A program made the position numbers and the translations under genes. A stretch of DNA of 64,000 nucleotides, taken from Halopseudomonas xinjiangensis (lineage in GTDB: Bacteria > Pseudomonadota > Gammaproteobacteria > Pseudomonadales > Pseudomonadaceae). The number at the start of each line of letters is the position of its first letter. Within the stretch, counting starts at the first letter, position 1. Shown piece after piece: positions 7,279 to 16,376 of the stretch. Location of the stretch: assembly GCA_011050525.1 (NCBI GenBank), contig DRFO01000012.1, forward strand, positions 1 through 64,000. The letters run 5' to 3'. A model generated the notes under the pieces. It saw only the letters and a program-made list of their open reading frames with translations. It did no database searches and was not told the origin of the DNA.

Positions 7279-8460
7279 ATGTCCGGCCCGTTGTCGTCCC
7301 TGAAGATTCTCGATTTCTCCACCCTGTTGCCGGGGCCGTTCGCCTCGCTGCTGCTGGCCGACATGGGCGCCGAGGTGCTGCGCATCGAGTCGCCGTCGCG
7401 CATGGATCTGGTGCGCCTGCTGCCGCCGCATGACCTGGGTGTGGCAGCCAGCCATGCTTATCTGAACCGCAACAAGCGCTCGCTGGCACTGGACCTGAAG
7501 CAGCCAGAGGCGGTGGAGCTGGTCAAGCGCCTGGTGCAGGACTACGACATCGTCCTCGAACAGTTCCGCCCCGGAGTGATGGACAAGCTGGGGGTCGGCT
7601 ATGAGGCGCTACGGGCGATCAACCCGAAGCTGATCTATGTGTCGATCACCGGCTACGGCCAGACCGGGCCGTACCGGGATCGCGCCGGCCACGATATCAA
7701 CTATCTGGCCCTGGCCGGCCTGGCCAGCTACACCGGACGCCGCGACAGCGGACCACTGCCGCTGGGTATGCAGGTGGCGGATATTGCCGGTGGCTCGCTG
7801 CATGGAGTGATTGGCCTGCTGGCCGCGGTGATTCAGCGTCAGGCGACGGGGCAGGGGCAGCAGGTGGATGTCAGCATGACCGACTGCGCCTTCAGCCTGC
7901 ATGCCATGGCTGGGGCCGGCTATCTGGCCGCCGGGGTGGAACCGGAATGGGAAAGCCATGTGCTCAATGGCGGCAGTTTTTACGATTACTATCGCAGCCG
8001 CGATGGCCGCTGGTTTGCCGTCGGCAGTCTGGAGCCGCCGTTCATGCAGCAGCTGTGCCAGGTGCTTGAACGGCCGGAGCTGGCCGCCCAGGGTCTGGCG
8101 CCGCAGCCGGAAGCGCAGCAGGCGCTCAAGCGTGAGCTGGCTGCCGCCTTCGAAAGCCGCGATTTTGCCGACTGGTGCGCACGCTTTGCCGACGTGGACG
8201 CCTGTGTCGAACCGGTACTGAGTCTGGCCGAGGCACTGCAGCATCCGCAGATACAGGCCCGCGGGCTGGTCAGCGAAGTGCCGCGCGAGGGAGCCCCGGC
8301 GCAGCGGCAGGTCACCTGTCCGATCAAGTTCTCTACCGGTCTGGATGCGCCACGCCATATCGGCTCTCAGTTGGGTGAGCATGGCAGTCAGGTGCTGGCC
8401 GAGCTGGGTTATGACGCTGAGCAGATCGCCGCGCTGCGCGCCACCGGGGTCCTGGGCTAG
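7279..8460 (+). CDS. CaiB/BaiF family protein, alpha-methylacyl-CoA racemase-like
   Basis: A 393-residue class III CoA-transferase fold protein. The N-terminus (LKILDFSTLLPGPFASLLLA, then DMGAEVLRIE) and NRNKRSLALDLK are family signatures. The segment RAGHDINYLALAGLASYTG followed by MQVADIAGG matches the racemase branch, in which the His of GHDINY and the Asp of the ADIAGG region are the acid/base pair of 2-methylacyl-CoA racemases. The racemase would supply the (S)-epimer that acyl-CoA dehydrogenases need. AAGGA precedes the start, and the operon position after dehydrogenase and ligase fits branched-chain acid catabolism. A true CoA-transferase remains possible because the fold is shared. 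Confidence 0.85.
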   Translation: MSGPLSSLKILDFSTLLPGPFASLLLADMGAEVLRIESPSRMDLVRLLPPHDLGVAASHAYLNRNKRSLALDLKQPEAVELVKRLVQDYDIVLEQFRPGVMDKLGVGYEALRAINPKLIYVSITGYGQTGPYRDRAGHDINYLALAGLASYTGRRDSGPLPLGMQVADIAGGSLHGVIGLLAAVIQRQATGQGQQVDVSMTDCAFSLHAMAGAGYLAAGVEPEWESHVLNGGSFYDYYRSRDGRWFAVGSLEPPFMQQLCQVLERPELAAQGLAPQPEAQQALKRELAAAFESRDFADWCARFADVDACVEPVLSLAEALQHPQIQARGLVSEVPREGAPAQRQVTCPIKFSTGLDAPRHIGSQLGEHGSQVLAELGYDAEQIAALRATGVLG

Positions 8461-8511
8461 AAATCTGCTGCCGCGCACCCAGGCCAGGCAGCAGGTTGGT
8501 TTTCCGGCTCG

Positions 8512-10656
8512 TCAGAACAACTCACCGCTGGCCGCTTTCTCCAGCAGCAGTGCCGGCGGCAGGAAACGCTTGCCGTACTGCTCGGCCAGGTACTGGGCTC
8601 GGCCAACGAAGTCCCTCACTCCATACTGATTGATGAACTGCAGCGCACCGCCGGTCCAGGCGGCGAAACCAATACCGAAAATCGAGCCGATATTGGCGTC
8701 CGCCACGGAGGTCAATACACTTTCCTCCAGGCACCTCACCGTTTCAATGGCCTGGATAAACAGAATGCGGTCGCGCACATCAATCTGCGGGATTTGCGCC
8801 TCGGGCTTCTCGAAGCACGTCTTGAGATCCGGCCACAGGTGTTTCTTGTTACCGGCGGGGTATTCATAGAAGCCGCCACCGGCTGCCTTGCCCGGACGCT
8901 GGTACTCCTTGAGCATCAGGTCGATCACCGCGAAGGCTGGGTGTTCGGGAACAGCTTTGCCGCCGGCGGCCAGGTCTTTGATGGTCTGCTGGCGGATGTG
9001 CTCCATCAGGCTCAGGGATACTTCGTCGCTAATCGCCAGCGGCCCGACCGGCATACCGGCCTTGCGCGCCTCGGCTTCGATCATCGCCGCAGAAACACCC
9101 TCGCCGAGCATGGCGATACCTTCGTTAGTGAACGTACCGAACACCCGGGAAGTAAAGAAGCCACGGGCATCGCTGACCACGATCGGAGTCTTCTTGATCT
9201 GCAGTACGTAGTCGAAGCCACGGGCCAGGGTCTCATCCGAGGTCTTCTCGCCCTTGATGATTTCCACCAGCGGCATCCTGTCGACCGGGCTGAAGAAATG
9301 CAGACCAATAAATTTCTCCGGCTTGGCCACGGCGGCGGCTAGACCGGTGATCGGCAGGGTCGAGGTATTGGAGGCGATCACCGCATCCGCCAGGGCAGCA
9401 CCTTCCGCCGCAGCAGTCACCCTGGCCTTGAGGCCACGGTCTTCGAATACCGCCTCGATGATCAAGTCGCATCCTTCGAAATCGGCATCACTGTCGGTGG
9501 CCTTGATGCGGGCCAGGAAGGCGTCGCGTTCTTCGGTGTTCATGTGACCCTTGGCTACTTTCTTGTCAAGCAGCTTGGCGGTGTAATCCTTACCTTTGTC
9601 TGCCGCCTCGACGGACAGGTCCTTGAGTACCACCTCGATGCCGGCCGCGGCCGACACATAGGCGATGCCGGCACCCATCATGCCAGCGCCAAGCACACCG
9701 ACCTTGCTGGTTCGGTATTGCGGAAAGCCCTGCGGGCGCGATTTGCCGGCATTGATCTCGTTCAACTGGAACCAGAAGGTGCCGATCATGTTCTTCGCTA
9801 CCTGGCCGCAGGCAAGCTCGGTGAAATAGCGGGTCTCGATGATCTGTGCGGTGTCGAAATCGACCTGCGCGCCCTCGACAGCGGCGCACATGATTTTCTC
9901 CGGCGCCGGGAAGCAGCCCCTGGTTTTGTTGCGCAGTACGCTCGGGGCGATGGCCAGCATCTGCGCCACGTTCGGCGAGCTCGGCGTGCCGCCGGGAACC
10001 CTGTAACCTTTGATATCCCACGGTTGCATGGCGTCCGGGTTGGCGGCGATCCAGGCGCGGGCCTTGTCCAGCATCTCTTCGCGGCTCTCGGCCAGTTGGT
10101 GGATCAGGCCCGCCTTCAGCGCGGCATCCGGGCGTACCTTCTTGCCTTCGGCCAGGTACGGCAAGGCTTTTTCCAGCCCAAGAATGCGCACCATGCGCAC
10201 CACGCCGCCGCCACCGGGCAGCAAGCCCAGGGTCACTTCCGGCAGGCCGATCTGCACGTCGGCATTATTCAACGCGATCCGATGGTGGCAGGCCAGGGCC
10301 AGCTCCCAGCCACCGCCCAGGGCGGCACCATTGATCGCCGCCACCACCGGTTTGCCCAGGGTTTCCAGGCGGCGCAGTTGGCGTTTCAGGTTCAGCACCA
10401 TCTGATAGAAGGATTCGGCGTCGGCCGGAGTAACCTTGATCAGCTCGTTGAGATCACCTCCGGCGAAGAAGGTCTTTTTCGCCGACGTGAGGATCACTCC
10501 GGCAATCGCATCCTTTTCTTTCTCAAGGCGGGCGACAGTTGTTTCCATGGCCTCGCGGTACACCGCGTTCATGGTGTTGGCGCTCTGGCCGGGCATGTCC
10601 AGGGTCAGGACGACAATATTGTCCTGACCTTTCTCGTAACGGATGGCATCAGTCAT
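8512..10656 (-). CDS. FadB-like enoyl-CoA hydratase/3-hydroxyacyl-CoA dehydrogenase
   Basis: This bifunctional beta-oxidation alpha subunit has 714 residues. The N-terminal crotonase domain shows the oxyanion-hole segment FFAGGDLNEL, AALGGGWELALACHHRIAL with the first catalytic Glu, and GLPEVTLGLLPGGGG with the second. A Rossmann domain begins at GVLGAGMMGAGIAYVSAAAG (around residue 320). The 3-hydroxyacyl-CoA dehydrogenase signature HFFSPVDRMPLVEII follows, and then C-terminal HAD domains. It is transcribed with the thiolase gene 16 bp upstream, and converges with the racemase-like gene. This is the PA1737-type pair known in Pseudomonas rather than the canonical fadBA order, judging by thiolase preceding the alpha subunit. 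Confidence 0.92.
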   Translation of the reverse strand: MTDAIRYEKGQDNIVVLTLDMPGQSANTMNAVYREAMETTVARLEKEKDAIAGVILTSAKKTFFAGGDLNELIKVTPADAESFYQMVLNLKRQLRRLETLGKPVVAAINGAALGGGWELALACHHRIALNNADVQIGLPEVTLGLLPGGGGVVRMVRILGLEKALPYLAEGKKVRPDAALKAGLIHQLAESREEMLDKARAWIAANPDAMQPWDIKGYRVPGGTPSSPNVAQMLAIAPSVLRNKTRGCFPAPEKIMCAAVEGAQVDFDTAQIIETRYFTELACGQVAKNMIGTFWFQLNEINAGKSRPQGFPQYRTSKVGVLGAGMMGAGIAYVSAAAGIEVVLKDLSVEAADKGKDYTAKLLDKKVAKGHMNTEERDAFLARIKATDSDADFEGCDLIIEAVFEDRGLKARVTAAAEGAALADAVIASNTSTLPITGLAAAVAKPEKFIGLHFFSPVDRMPLVEIIKGEKTSDETLARGFDYVLQIKKTPIVVSDARGFFTSRVFGTFTNEGIAMLGEGVSAAMIEAEARKAGMPVGPLAISDEVSLSLMEHIRQQTIKDLAAGGKAVPEHPAFAVIDLMLKEYQRPGKAAGGGFYEYPAGNKKHLWPDLKTCFEKPEAQIPQIDVRDRILFIQAIETVRCLEESVLTSVADANIGSIFGIGFAAWTGGALQFINQYGVRDFVGRAQYLAEQYGKRFLPPALLLEKAASGELF

Positions 10657-10672
10657 TTTTCTTATCTCCGCC

Positions 10673-11884
10673 TCAAACTTTTTCGATAATCGTTGCGATA
10701 CCCATGCCGCCGCCTACACACAGGGTGGCCAGGCCATAGCGCAGATTGCGCTTCTCTAGCTCGTCGAGCAGAGTGCCAAGAATGGCGCAGCCGGTAGCCC
10801 CCAATGGGTGACCCATGGCGATGGAACCGCCATTGACGTTGACCTTGTCTTCACTCACGCGCATGTCTTTCATGAACTTCATCACTACCGAGGCGAACGC
10901 TTCGTTGACCTCGAACAGATCAATGTCCTCAATCGACAGCCCGGCCTTGGCCAGCGCCTTGCGTGTCGCTGGTGCTGGACCGGTGAGCATGATGGTCGGG
11001 TCGGTACTGGTCACGGCGCAGGCGACAATGCGCGCGCGTGGCTTGAGGCCCAGCTCCTTGCCCTTGGCTTCGGAGCCGATCAGCATCAACGCCGCGCCGT
11101 CGACGATGCCAGAGCTGTTGCCCGGGGTGTGCACGTGATGGATGCGCTCGACATGCGAGTATTTGAGCAGCGCAGTCGCATCGAAACCCATCTGTCCCAT
11201 CATCTCGAAGCTGGCTTTAAGCTTGCCAAGGCCTTCCATGGTTGAATCGCCCCGTATGAACTCGTCATGGTCGAGCAGGACGATACCGTTCTGGTCACGC
11301 ACCGGCACCAGAGACTTGGCGAATGAGCCATCGATGTGTGCTCGAGCGGCCTTCTGCTGCGAGCGCAAGGCGAAAGCATCGACATCCTCGCGGGAAAAGC
11401 CTTCCAAGGTAGCGATCAGGTCAGCGCCTATGCCCTGGGGCACGAAGTGGGTGTGGATATTGGTGGCCGGATCCATCGCCCAGGCACCACCGTCCGAGCC
11501 CATGGGGATGCGCGACATCGACTCGACGCCACCGGCAACCACCAGGTCCTCGAAACCGGAGCGCACCTTCATCGCCGCCAGATTCACCGCCTCAAGGCCT
11601 GAAGCGCAAAAGCGGTTGAGCTGTACACCGGCCACCGCCTGGTCCCAGTCGGCGACCAGCGCGGCGGTCTTGGCAATATCGGCACCCTGGTCGCCTACCG
11701 GGGTCACGCAACCCAAAACAATGTCATCCACCTGGCTGGTATCCAGAGCATGGCGCCGAGCCAGCTCACGCAGCAGGCCGGCGGCCAGGTCGACCGGTTT
11801 GACGCTATACAGCGCTCCGTCCTTCTTGCCCTTGCCACGCGGTGTGCGCAGCGCGTCGAAAATAAAAGCGTCGCTCATGGCCAA
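10673..11884 (-). CDS. Acyl-CoA thiolase (acetyl-CoA C-acyltransferase)
   Basis: This 403-residue thiolase performs the last, CoA-dependent cleavage of beta-oxidation. The nucleophilic Cys lies in [12 protein letters not shown] (about residue 90). The C-terminal half contains [15 protein letters not shown] with the active His and CVGGGMG with the second Cys, so all catalytic blocks are intact. It is the first gene of a two-gene operon with the FadB-like subunit and probably forms a multienzyme complex with it. The 182-bp region upstream is shared with the divergent PfkB-GH65 operon; no textbook fatty-acid repressor site was recognised there. Confidence 0.93.
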   Translation of the reverse strand: MAMSDAFIFDALRTPRGKGKKDGALYSVKPVDLAAGLLRELARRHALDTSQVDDIVLGCVTPVGDQGADIAKTAALVADWDQAVAGVQLNRFCASGLEAVNLAAMKVRSGFEDLVVAGGVESMSRIPMGSDGGAWAMDPATNIHTHFVPQGIGADLIATLEGFSREDVDAFALRSQQKAARAHIDGSFAKSLVPVRDQNGIVLLDHDEFIRGDSTMEGLGKLKASFEMMGQMGFDATALLKYSHVERIHHVHTPGNSSGIVDGAALMLIGSEAKGKELGLKPRARIVACAVTSTDPTIMLTGPAPATRKALAKAGLSIEDIDLFEVNEAFASVVMKFMKDMRVSEDKVNVNGGSIAMGHPLGATGCAILGTLLDELEKRNLRYGLATLCVGGGMGIATIIEKV

Positions 11885-12066
11885 CTCTCGTCTTGTCTGT
11901 GGATGAACCGGCCTTGCAGGCCAGCCCCCTTACCTTAGCGGCACCAGCATTACACTCAATGACTAAATAGCTCATTCGAATTGACCGCTTGGCTTAGACC
12001 AGCTCACTTGCGAACCCGACGCCGCGCAACGGGTCACACAAGGAGAGCGCACAAAAGGGCCGGATT

Positions 12067-13023
12067 ATGGAACGAACGCTATTGTCACTAGGAAGCATCA
12101 ACGCCGATTTTCAGGTACGTACCCATGCGGCGCCTGGCAGCACGGAAACGCTTCTGGCGCACAACTTCTGCCGCTTTCCAGGCGGCAAGGCTGCTAACAC
12201 GGCATATCTCGGAGCGCTGTTTGGCCATCGTAGCTACCTGTTTGGCCGGGTTGGCGATGATGACTTGGCCGAACAGGCATTGTCCCCGTTGCGCGAGGTA
12301 GGTGTAGAGGTAACAGGGGTGAGTCGCGCCGAAGGCCAGGCTACCGGCGTATCGATGATCATGGTGCCGCCTGATGGGAAAAAGCAGATCGTCCTGGCGA
12401 CCAATGCCAATGACCAATGGAGCGAGGCGGCGGTCGACGCCATGCAACGGCAAATAGCGGGCATATCCGGGCCGGCTTGCCTGGTGGTCGACTATGAGGT
12501 GCCCGCCTGGGTGGTACGGCGCGCGGTGGAGTCAGCCCGTCATTGCGATGTGCCCGTGGTGATCGATCCCTCTTTTCCGGAACGAGTAGAAGATGATCTG
12601 CTCGGCAAGTTACTGGCGATCACGCCGAATTTAGCTGAAGCAGAAGCGCTGCTGGGCAAGCAGCTAGGTTCCCTGGACAAGGTTGCCGAGGCGGCGCGGC
12701 ACTTCCACAGCCTGGGTGTGCGAAATGTCTGCATCAAGCTTTCCGACGGCGGCTGCGTGTTGGTGAGCGAGGGGCAATCAATGCATCTTCCCGCTGCGGA
12801 TGTCGATCCTGTCGATACGACGGGAGCTGGCGATGCCTTTACCGGCGTGTTGGCGATCAGCCTGCTGGAAGGGCTCGATATCCTGGAGGCCGCGTCCTGG
12901 GCGGTAGCAGCAGCGAACCTTGCCGTTACGGGCTATGGCTCGCAACCAGCCTATGCCAACCGGCACGATGTGAAAACCATGGCCGAACAACGTCTGCAAA
13001 GGGCAAAACGTCTCGATGTGTGA
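12067..13023 (+). CDS. PfkB/ribokinase-family sugar kinase
   Basis: A 318-residue carbohydrate kinase. The N-terminal glycine-rich sugar-binding region FPGGKAANTAYLGALFGH and the C-terminal anion-hole/catalytic signature DTTGAGDAFTGVLA, with the base Asp, are both present, as is the ATP-site region KLSDGGCVLVSEG. The stop codon overlaps the start of the GH65 gene by 8 bp, which implies translational coupling and a shared pathway. In that context the likely substrate is a hexose or other sugar released by the phosphorylase, but the family is promiscuous and the substrate cannot be read from the sequence. There is no signal peptide, so it is cytoplasmic. Confidence 0.88.
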   Translation: MERTLLSLGSINADFQVRTHAAPGSTETLLAHNFCRFPGGKAANTAYLGALFGHRSYLFGRVGDDDLAEQALSPLREVGVEVTGVSRAEGQATGVSMIMVPPDGKKQIVLATNANDQWSEAAVDAMQRQIAGISGPACLVVDYEVPAWVVRRAVESARHCDVPVVIDPSFPERVEDDLLGKLLAITPNLAEAEALLGKQLGSLDKVAEAARHFHSLGVRNVCIKLSDGGCVLVSEGQSMHLPAADVDPVDTTGAGDAFTGVLAISLLEGLDILEAASWAVAAANLAVTGYGSQPAYANRHDVKTMAEQRLQRAKRLDV

Positions 13024-15433
13024 GCGAGACGGGCCGCCACGGATAGAATTTTTCGACTTTGACGTGGTCGACGAGCGTCGTCGAGAAGCCCTTATGGCGA
13101 TGGGAAACGGGGTGCTGTCGTGCCGGGCCTCGTCGCCTGAGTCCTCGATGACCGGCCCGTCTGCTGGCCATTATCCAGGCCTTTATCGTGCCGGCTGGTA
13201 CGACGAAGCACCCAGGGAGGTCAACGGACGTAATGTCAAACTGGGCGCGCTGGTCAATCTGCCCGATCCGTTTGGTCTCAGCATTGCGCTGGAGGATGGC
13301 GCCTGGTTCGATCTGCATGACACCGAGATTCGTGAGTACCGGCAGAGCCTCGATCTGGAACAGGGCGTGGTCGAGCGCCATATCAGCTTCACCCTGGCGG
13401 GGCATGAGCTGCGCCTGCACGAACGGCGCTTTGTCAGCATGGCAGACCCCTTGCTCGCTGTGCTGCACTGGACGCTGGATACGACCGATGCGCTGCCGAC
13501 AGTAAGGCTGCGCTCCACCCTGAATGGCGCAGTGATCAATGGATTGGTCGACCGTAACAGGATTTATGAAGGCCGGCGGCTTAATACACGGCGTTTCCAG
13601 CAGGACAGTGGCGGGAGGGCGGTACTACTTGCCGGGCTCTGCGAGGCGAGACGACGCGTAGTGGTCGCCAGCCGTACGACCAGCGCATCGCTGGAGGCAG
13701 AGCTGGACTGGCAGGCCCATGAACAGAACCAGCGGTTGACGCTGGATGCCTGTTGCTCGTTGCCGGCTGGTGGGTGCCTGAGCCTTGAGAAACGCGTGAT
13801 CGTTCAGCTTGATCACGAACTGCCCGAAAATGACTTGGAGGCATGCCGCCAGGCTCTGCAACGCGTTCCGCAAAAGCCATTCGGGCAGTTGTTGGCTGAG
13901 CACCGCCAAGCCTGGGCCGGGCTATGGCAGCAGTTGTCGTTGCGCGCGCAGGACGCTGAGCTTCACACATTATTGCGCTTCAGTGCTTACCATGTGCTGC
14001 AAACGGTATCGACGCAGGGGATCGTCTGTGATCAGGGCGTGCCGGCGCGTGGCTGGCATGAAGGCTACTTCGGGCAGATATTCTGGGATGAAATATTTCT
14101 CAGCCCGTACCTGGCCACGCATTTCCCCCAGGCAGTACGCAGCTTGCTGGATTATCGCTACCAGCGTCTGGATGTGGCTCGAGACCGTGCCCGCCGCGTT
14201 GGACTCAGGGGCGCCATGTTTCCCTGGCGCAGCGCGCGTAGTGGCGAGGAAGAAACCCCACCGTTCCAGTATTACCCTCTGTCGGGTCACTGGATTGCCG
14301 ATCCTACCCATCTGCAACTGCATGTTGGCGCGGCAGTAGCCTACGATGCCTGGCAGCTTTATCTGGCTACTGGCGAGAGGGCGCTACTAACCGGGTCCGT
14401 CGGTGAGCTGATAATCGAAGTGGCACGTTTTTGGAGCAGCCTGGCGCGTTACGATGCGTCGCGGGAACGCTACGTGATCTGTGGCGTGATCGGACCGGAC
14501 GAGTATCACAACAGCTACCCCGACGCCGATAAGCCCGGACTGGACAATAACGCTTATACCAATCTAATGGCGGTCTGGACCCTGTGCCGAGCCTTGGATG
14601 TGCTCGCGTTGCTCGGCGATCAAGGGCAGGCGCTGCGCCAGCGACTTGACCTGGAGCCCCAGGAGCTTCGTCGCTGGGAGGACATCAGTCGGCGCATGTA
14701 TCTGCCTTTTCTCGACGGTGGCATCATCAGTCAGTTCGAGGGCTACGAAAAACTGTTACCTGCGCCTGAAAAGTGGTTAACGGAGGAACGTCCGCGACTG
14801 GACTGGATGCTTGAAGCGCGGCATGACAGCTGCGATCGTTATCAGTTGAGCAAGCAGGCTGATGTGCTGATGATCCTGCACCTTTTCCGGCCTGCGGAAC
14901 TGCGCGAACTATTCAACCGCCTTGGATATCCGTGGAGCCCCGACGCCATTCGGCGCACGGCGAACTACCACCTGGCGCGCATCACCCATGAATCGAGCTT
15001 GTCAAAAATGGTCTGCGCGGGCGCCCTGGCGCATATCGATCCAGCGGCGTCCTGGTGCCATTTCCGCGAGTGCCTGCGCACTGACCTGGATCAGCCCTCG
15101 GAAGGCGGCACCCTTGAAGGCATTCATTTGGGAGCCATGGCTGGCTCGCTAGACGTATTGCAACGGCACTATTTGGGAATCCACCTGACAGTCGACGGTA
15201 TCTGGCTGTTTCCCGCTGCGCCTCCTGATCTGGATGGTGTCTCCCTGATGCTGGAGTACCGTGGTATTCGGCTGACCGTAACGCTTTCTGGGAAACGAGT
15301 CCGGATGGAGCGGGGCGACAAGCATGGCACACCAGTAACCATCATTCACGCTGGCGGTAGTAGGCAGCTCGGTCCCGGCGACCATCTGGAAGTGAGCTCT
15401 TGCGAGCCGCTTATTCAGCCCGACCAGCGTTGA
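13016..15433 (+). CDS. Glycoside hydrolase family 65 (disaccharide phosphorylase-like)
   Basis: This 805-residue protein has the GH65 layout: an N-terminal beta-sandwich (about 1-270), a helical linker and an (alpha/alpha)6 barrel, with a small C-terminal beta domain. The barrel contains GVIGPDEYHNSYPDAD with the general-acid Glu and NNAYTN. The later block GGTLEGIHLGAMAGS resembles the phosphate-binding region of trehalose, kojibiose and nigerose phosphorylases. There is no signal peptide, so it probably acts on a cytoplasmic alpha-glucoside to give beta-glucose 1-phosphate. The usual partner, beta-phosphoglucomutase, is absent; the overlapped partner is a PfkB kinase. A hydrolase acting on a glucosylated product is the alternative. 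Confidence 0.88.
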   Translation: MCERDGPPRIEFFDFDVVDERRREALMAMGNGVLSCRASSPESSMTGPSAGHYPGLYRAGWYDEAPREVNGRNVKLGALVNLPDPFGLSIALEDGAWFDLHDTEIREYRQSLDLEQGVVERHISFTLAGHELRLHERRFVSMADPLLAVLHWTLDTTDALPTVRLRSTLNGAVINGLVDRNRIYEGRRLNTRRFQQDSGGRAVLLAGLCEARRRVVVASRTTSASLEAELDWQAHEQNQRLTLDACCSLPAGGCLSLEKRVIVQLDHELPENDLEACRQALQRVPQKPFGQLLAEHRQAWAGLWQQLSLRAQDAELHTLLRFSAYHVLQTVSTQGIVCDQGVPARGWHEGYFGQIFWDEIFLSPYLATHFPQAVRSLLDYRYQRLDVARDRARRVGLRGAMFPWRSARSGEEETPPFQYYPLSGHWIADPTHLQLHVGAAVAYDAWQLYLATGERALLTGSVGELIIEVARFWSSLARYDASRERYVICGVIGPDEYHNSYPDADKPGLDNNAYTNLMAVWTLCRALDVLALLGDQGQALRQRLDLEPQELRRWEDISRRMYLPFLDGGIISQFEGYEKLLPAPEKWLTEERPRLDWMLEARHDSCDRYQLSKQADVLMILHLFRPAELRELFNRLGYPWSPDAIRRTANYHLARITHESSLSKMVCAGALAHIDPAASWCHFRECLRTDLDQPSEGGTLEGIHLGAMAGSLDVLQRHYLGIHLTVDGIWLFPAAPPDLDGVSLMLEYRGIRLTVTLSGKRVRMERGDKHGTPVTIIHAGGSRQLGPGDHLEVSSCEPLIQPDQR

Positions 15434-16097
15434 TCTCACGGGCCCTGGTCAACAGGCTGACGACTTGTTCATCGCTCGTCTGGTCGAAGTGCTGATAGTG
15501 CAGCCCTACCGCCCGGAAGGGGGCGGGCACTACAAGGCAGACCAGCTCATCCACCAATGGTCTCAGGGCTGCGAGGGAGTCGCCTGCGCCAACAGGTGCT
15601 GCAAAAATTAATCTGCTGGGACGTGAGTCTGCTATTGCGAGCAACGCGGCTTTGGCCGTGTTGCCCGTTGCCACTCCATCATCTACGACGATTACCTCGC
15701 GGCCGGCAATCGCAATGGGCGCTCTGTTGCCACAGTAGAGGGCGCGGCGGCGCTTGATTTCCTCCAACTGGCGCTGTTTTTCTGCTTCAAACCAGCCAGG
15801 AGGAGTGTCGAATTGATCAATCATGGCCTGATCGGCGACCCAGTGTGGTTTATCGCCATCAACCACGGCGCCAATGGCGAACTCTTCGTGCCCAGGCGCA
15901 CCGATTTTGCGCACCAGGATGACATCAAGCGGCGCCTTGAATGCCCGTGCAATTTCAAAAGCGACAGGGACACCGCCGCGGGGCAGAGCCAGGATGACCG
16001 GAGTGTCGCCTGTCAGCGACCGTAGCGCTTCGACCAACGCCAGACCGGCCTCGCGCCGATCTGCAAAGGCCGGCCCAGATGGGGAGTAATTGTTCAT
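15411..16097 (-). CDS. Phosphoribosyltransferase-fold protein
   Basis: A 228-residue PRTase-fold protein. The PRPP-binding loop is VIVVDDGVATGNTAKAAL (around residues 122-140), and the N-terminal region ALPRGGVPVAFEIARAF is typical of stand-alone PRTases of unknown substrate, often found beside stress genes. It converges with GH65, the two coding ends overlapping by 23 bp. A 49-residue acidic protein is encoded immediately upstream on the same strand, with a ribosome binding site before each gene. Substrate is unknown; the length and the insert around 75-110 (WFEAEKQRQLEEIKRRRALY) do not match Hpt, Apt or PyrE. Confidence 0.85.
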   Translation of the reverse strand: MNNYSPSGPAFADRREAGLALVEALRSLTGDTPVILALPRGGVPVAFEIARAFKAPLDVILVRKIGAPGHEEFAIGAVVDGDKPHWVADQAMIDQFDTPPGWFEAEKQRQLEEIKRRRALYCGNRAPIAIAGREVIVVDDGVATGNTAKAALLAIADSRPSRLIFAAPVGAGDSLAALRPLVDELVCLVVPAPFRAVGLHYQHFDQTSDEQVVSLLTRAREINAGRAE

Positions 16098-16116
16098 GAT
16101 CAGACTCCCAACGGAA

Positions 16117-16266
16117 TCAGCTGTATTCCGGATCGGCAGGATTTTTCTGCGGCAGGCGCTCGTCTGGCTTTCGCTCGTCCAGATCGTCTCCTATGGGGTC
16201 GGTAGGAACGGGTGGTGGCTTGCGGTCTATCAAGGGATCGTCTGGTGCTTTTTGAAGATCAATCAT
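16117..16266 (-). CDS. 49-residue acidic, proline-rich small protein
   Basis: An AGGAGAA ribosome binding site precedes an ATG at 16266. The product, MIDLQKAPDDPLIDRKPPPV and onward to NPADPEYS, is rich in Asp, Pro and charged residues, lacks Cys and Trp and is likely disordered. It ends 19 bases before the phosphoribosyltransferase start, so the two form an apparent two-gene unit. Function is unknown. A competing plus-strand frame over the same bases is long and hydrophobic but has no ribosome binding site. Confidence 0.55.
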   Translation of the reverse strand: MIDLQKAPDDPLIDRKPPPVPTDPIGDDLDERKPDERLPQKNPADPEYS

Positions 16267-16376
16267 GGCTGTTCTCCTGCAGGTTGGCTCGTGTGATTAC
16301 TGTGTGGCAAGCAAATGGCGTCTTTTGTTTCGGCCCGCCCGTCGGGCTCCAGTTACGCGCCCTTGCTCCCTCGCCA

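Noticed and set aside
9544..10689. Long plus-strand frame over the FadB-like gene
   Set aside because: Antisense shadow of a gene with intact catalytic motifs.
16090..16296. Plus-strand hydrophobic 68-residue frame
   Set aside because: No ribosome binding site and antisense to the better-supported 49-residue acidic protein.
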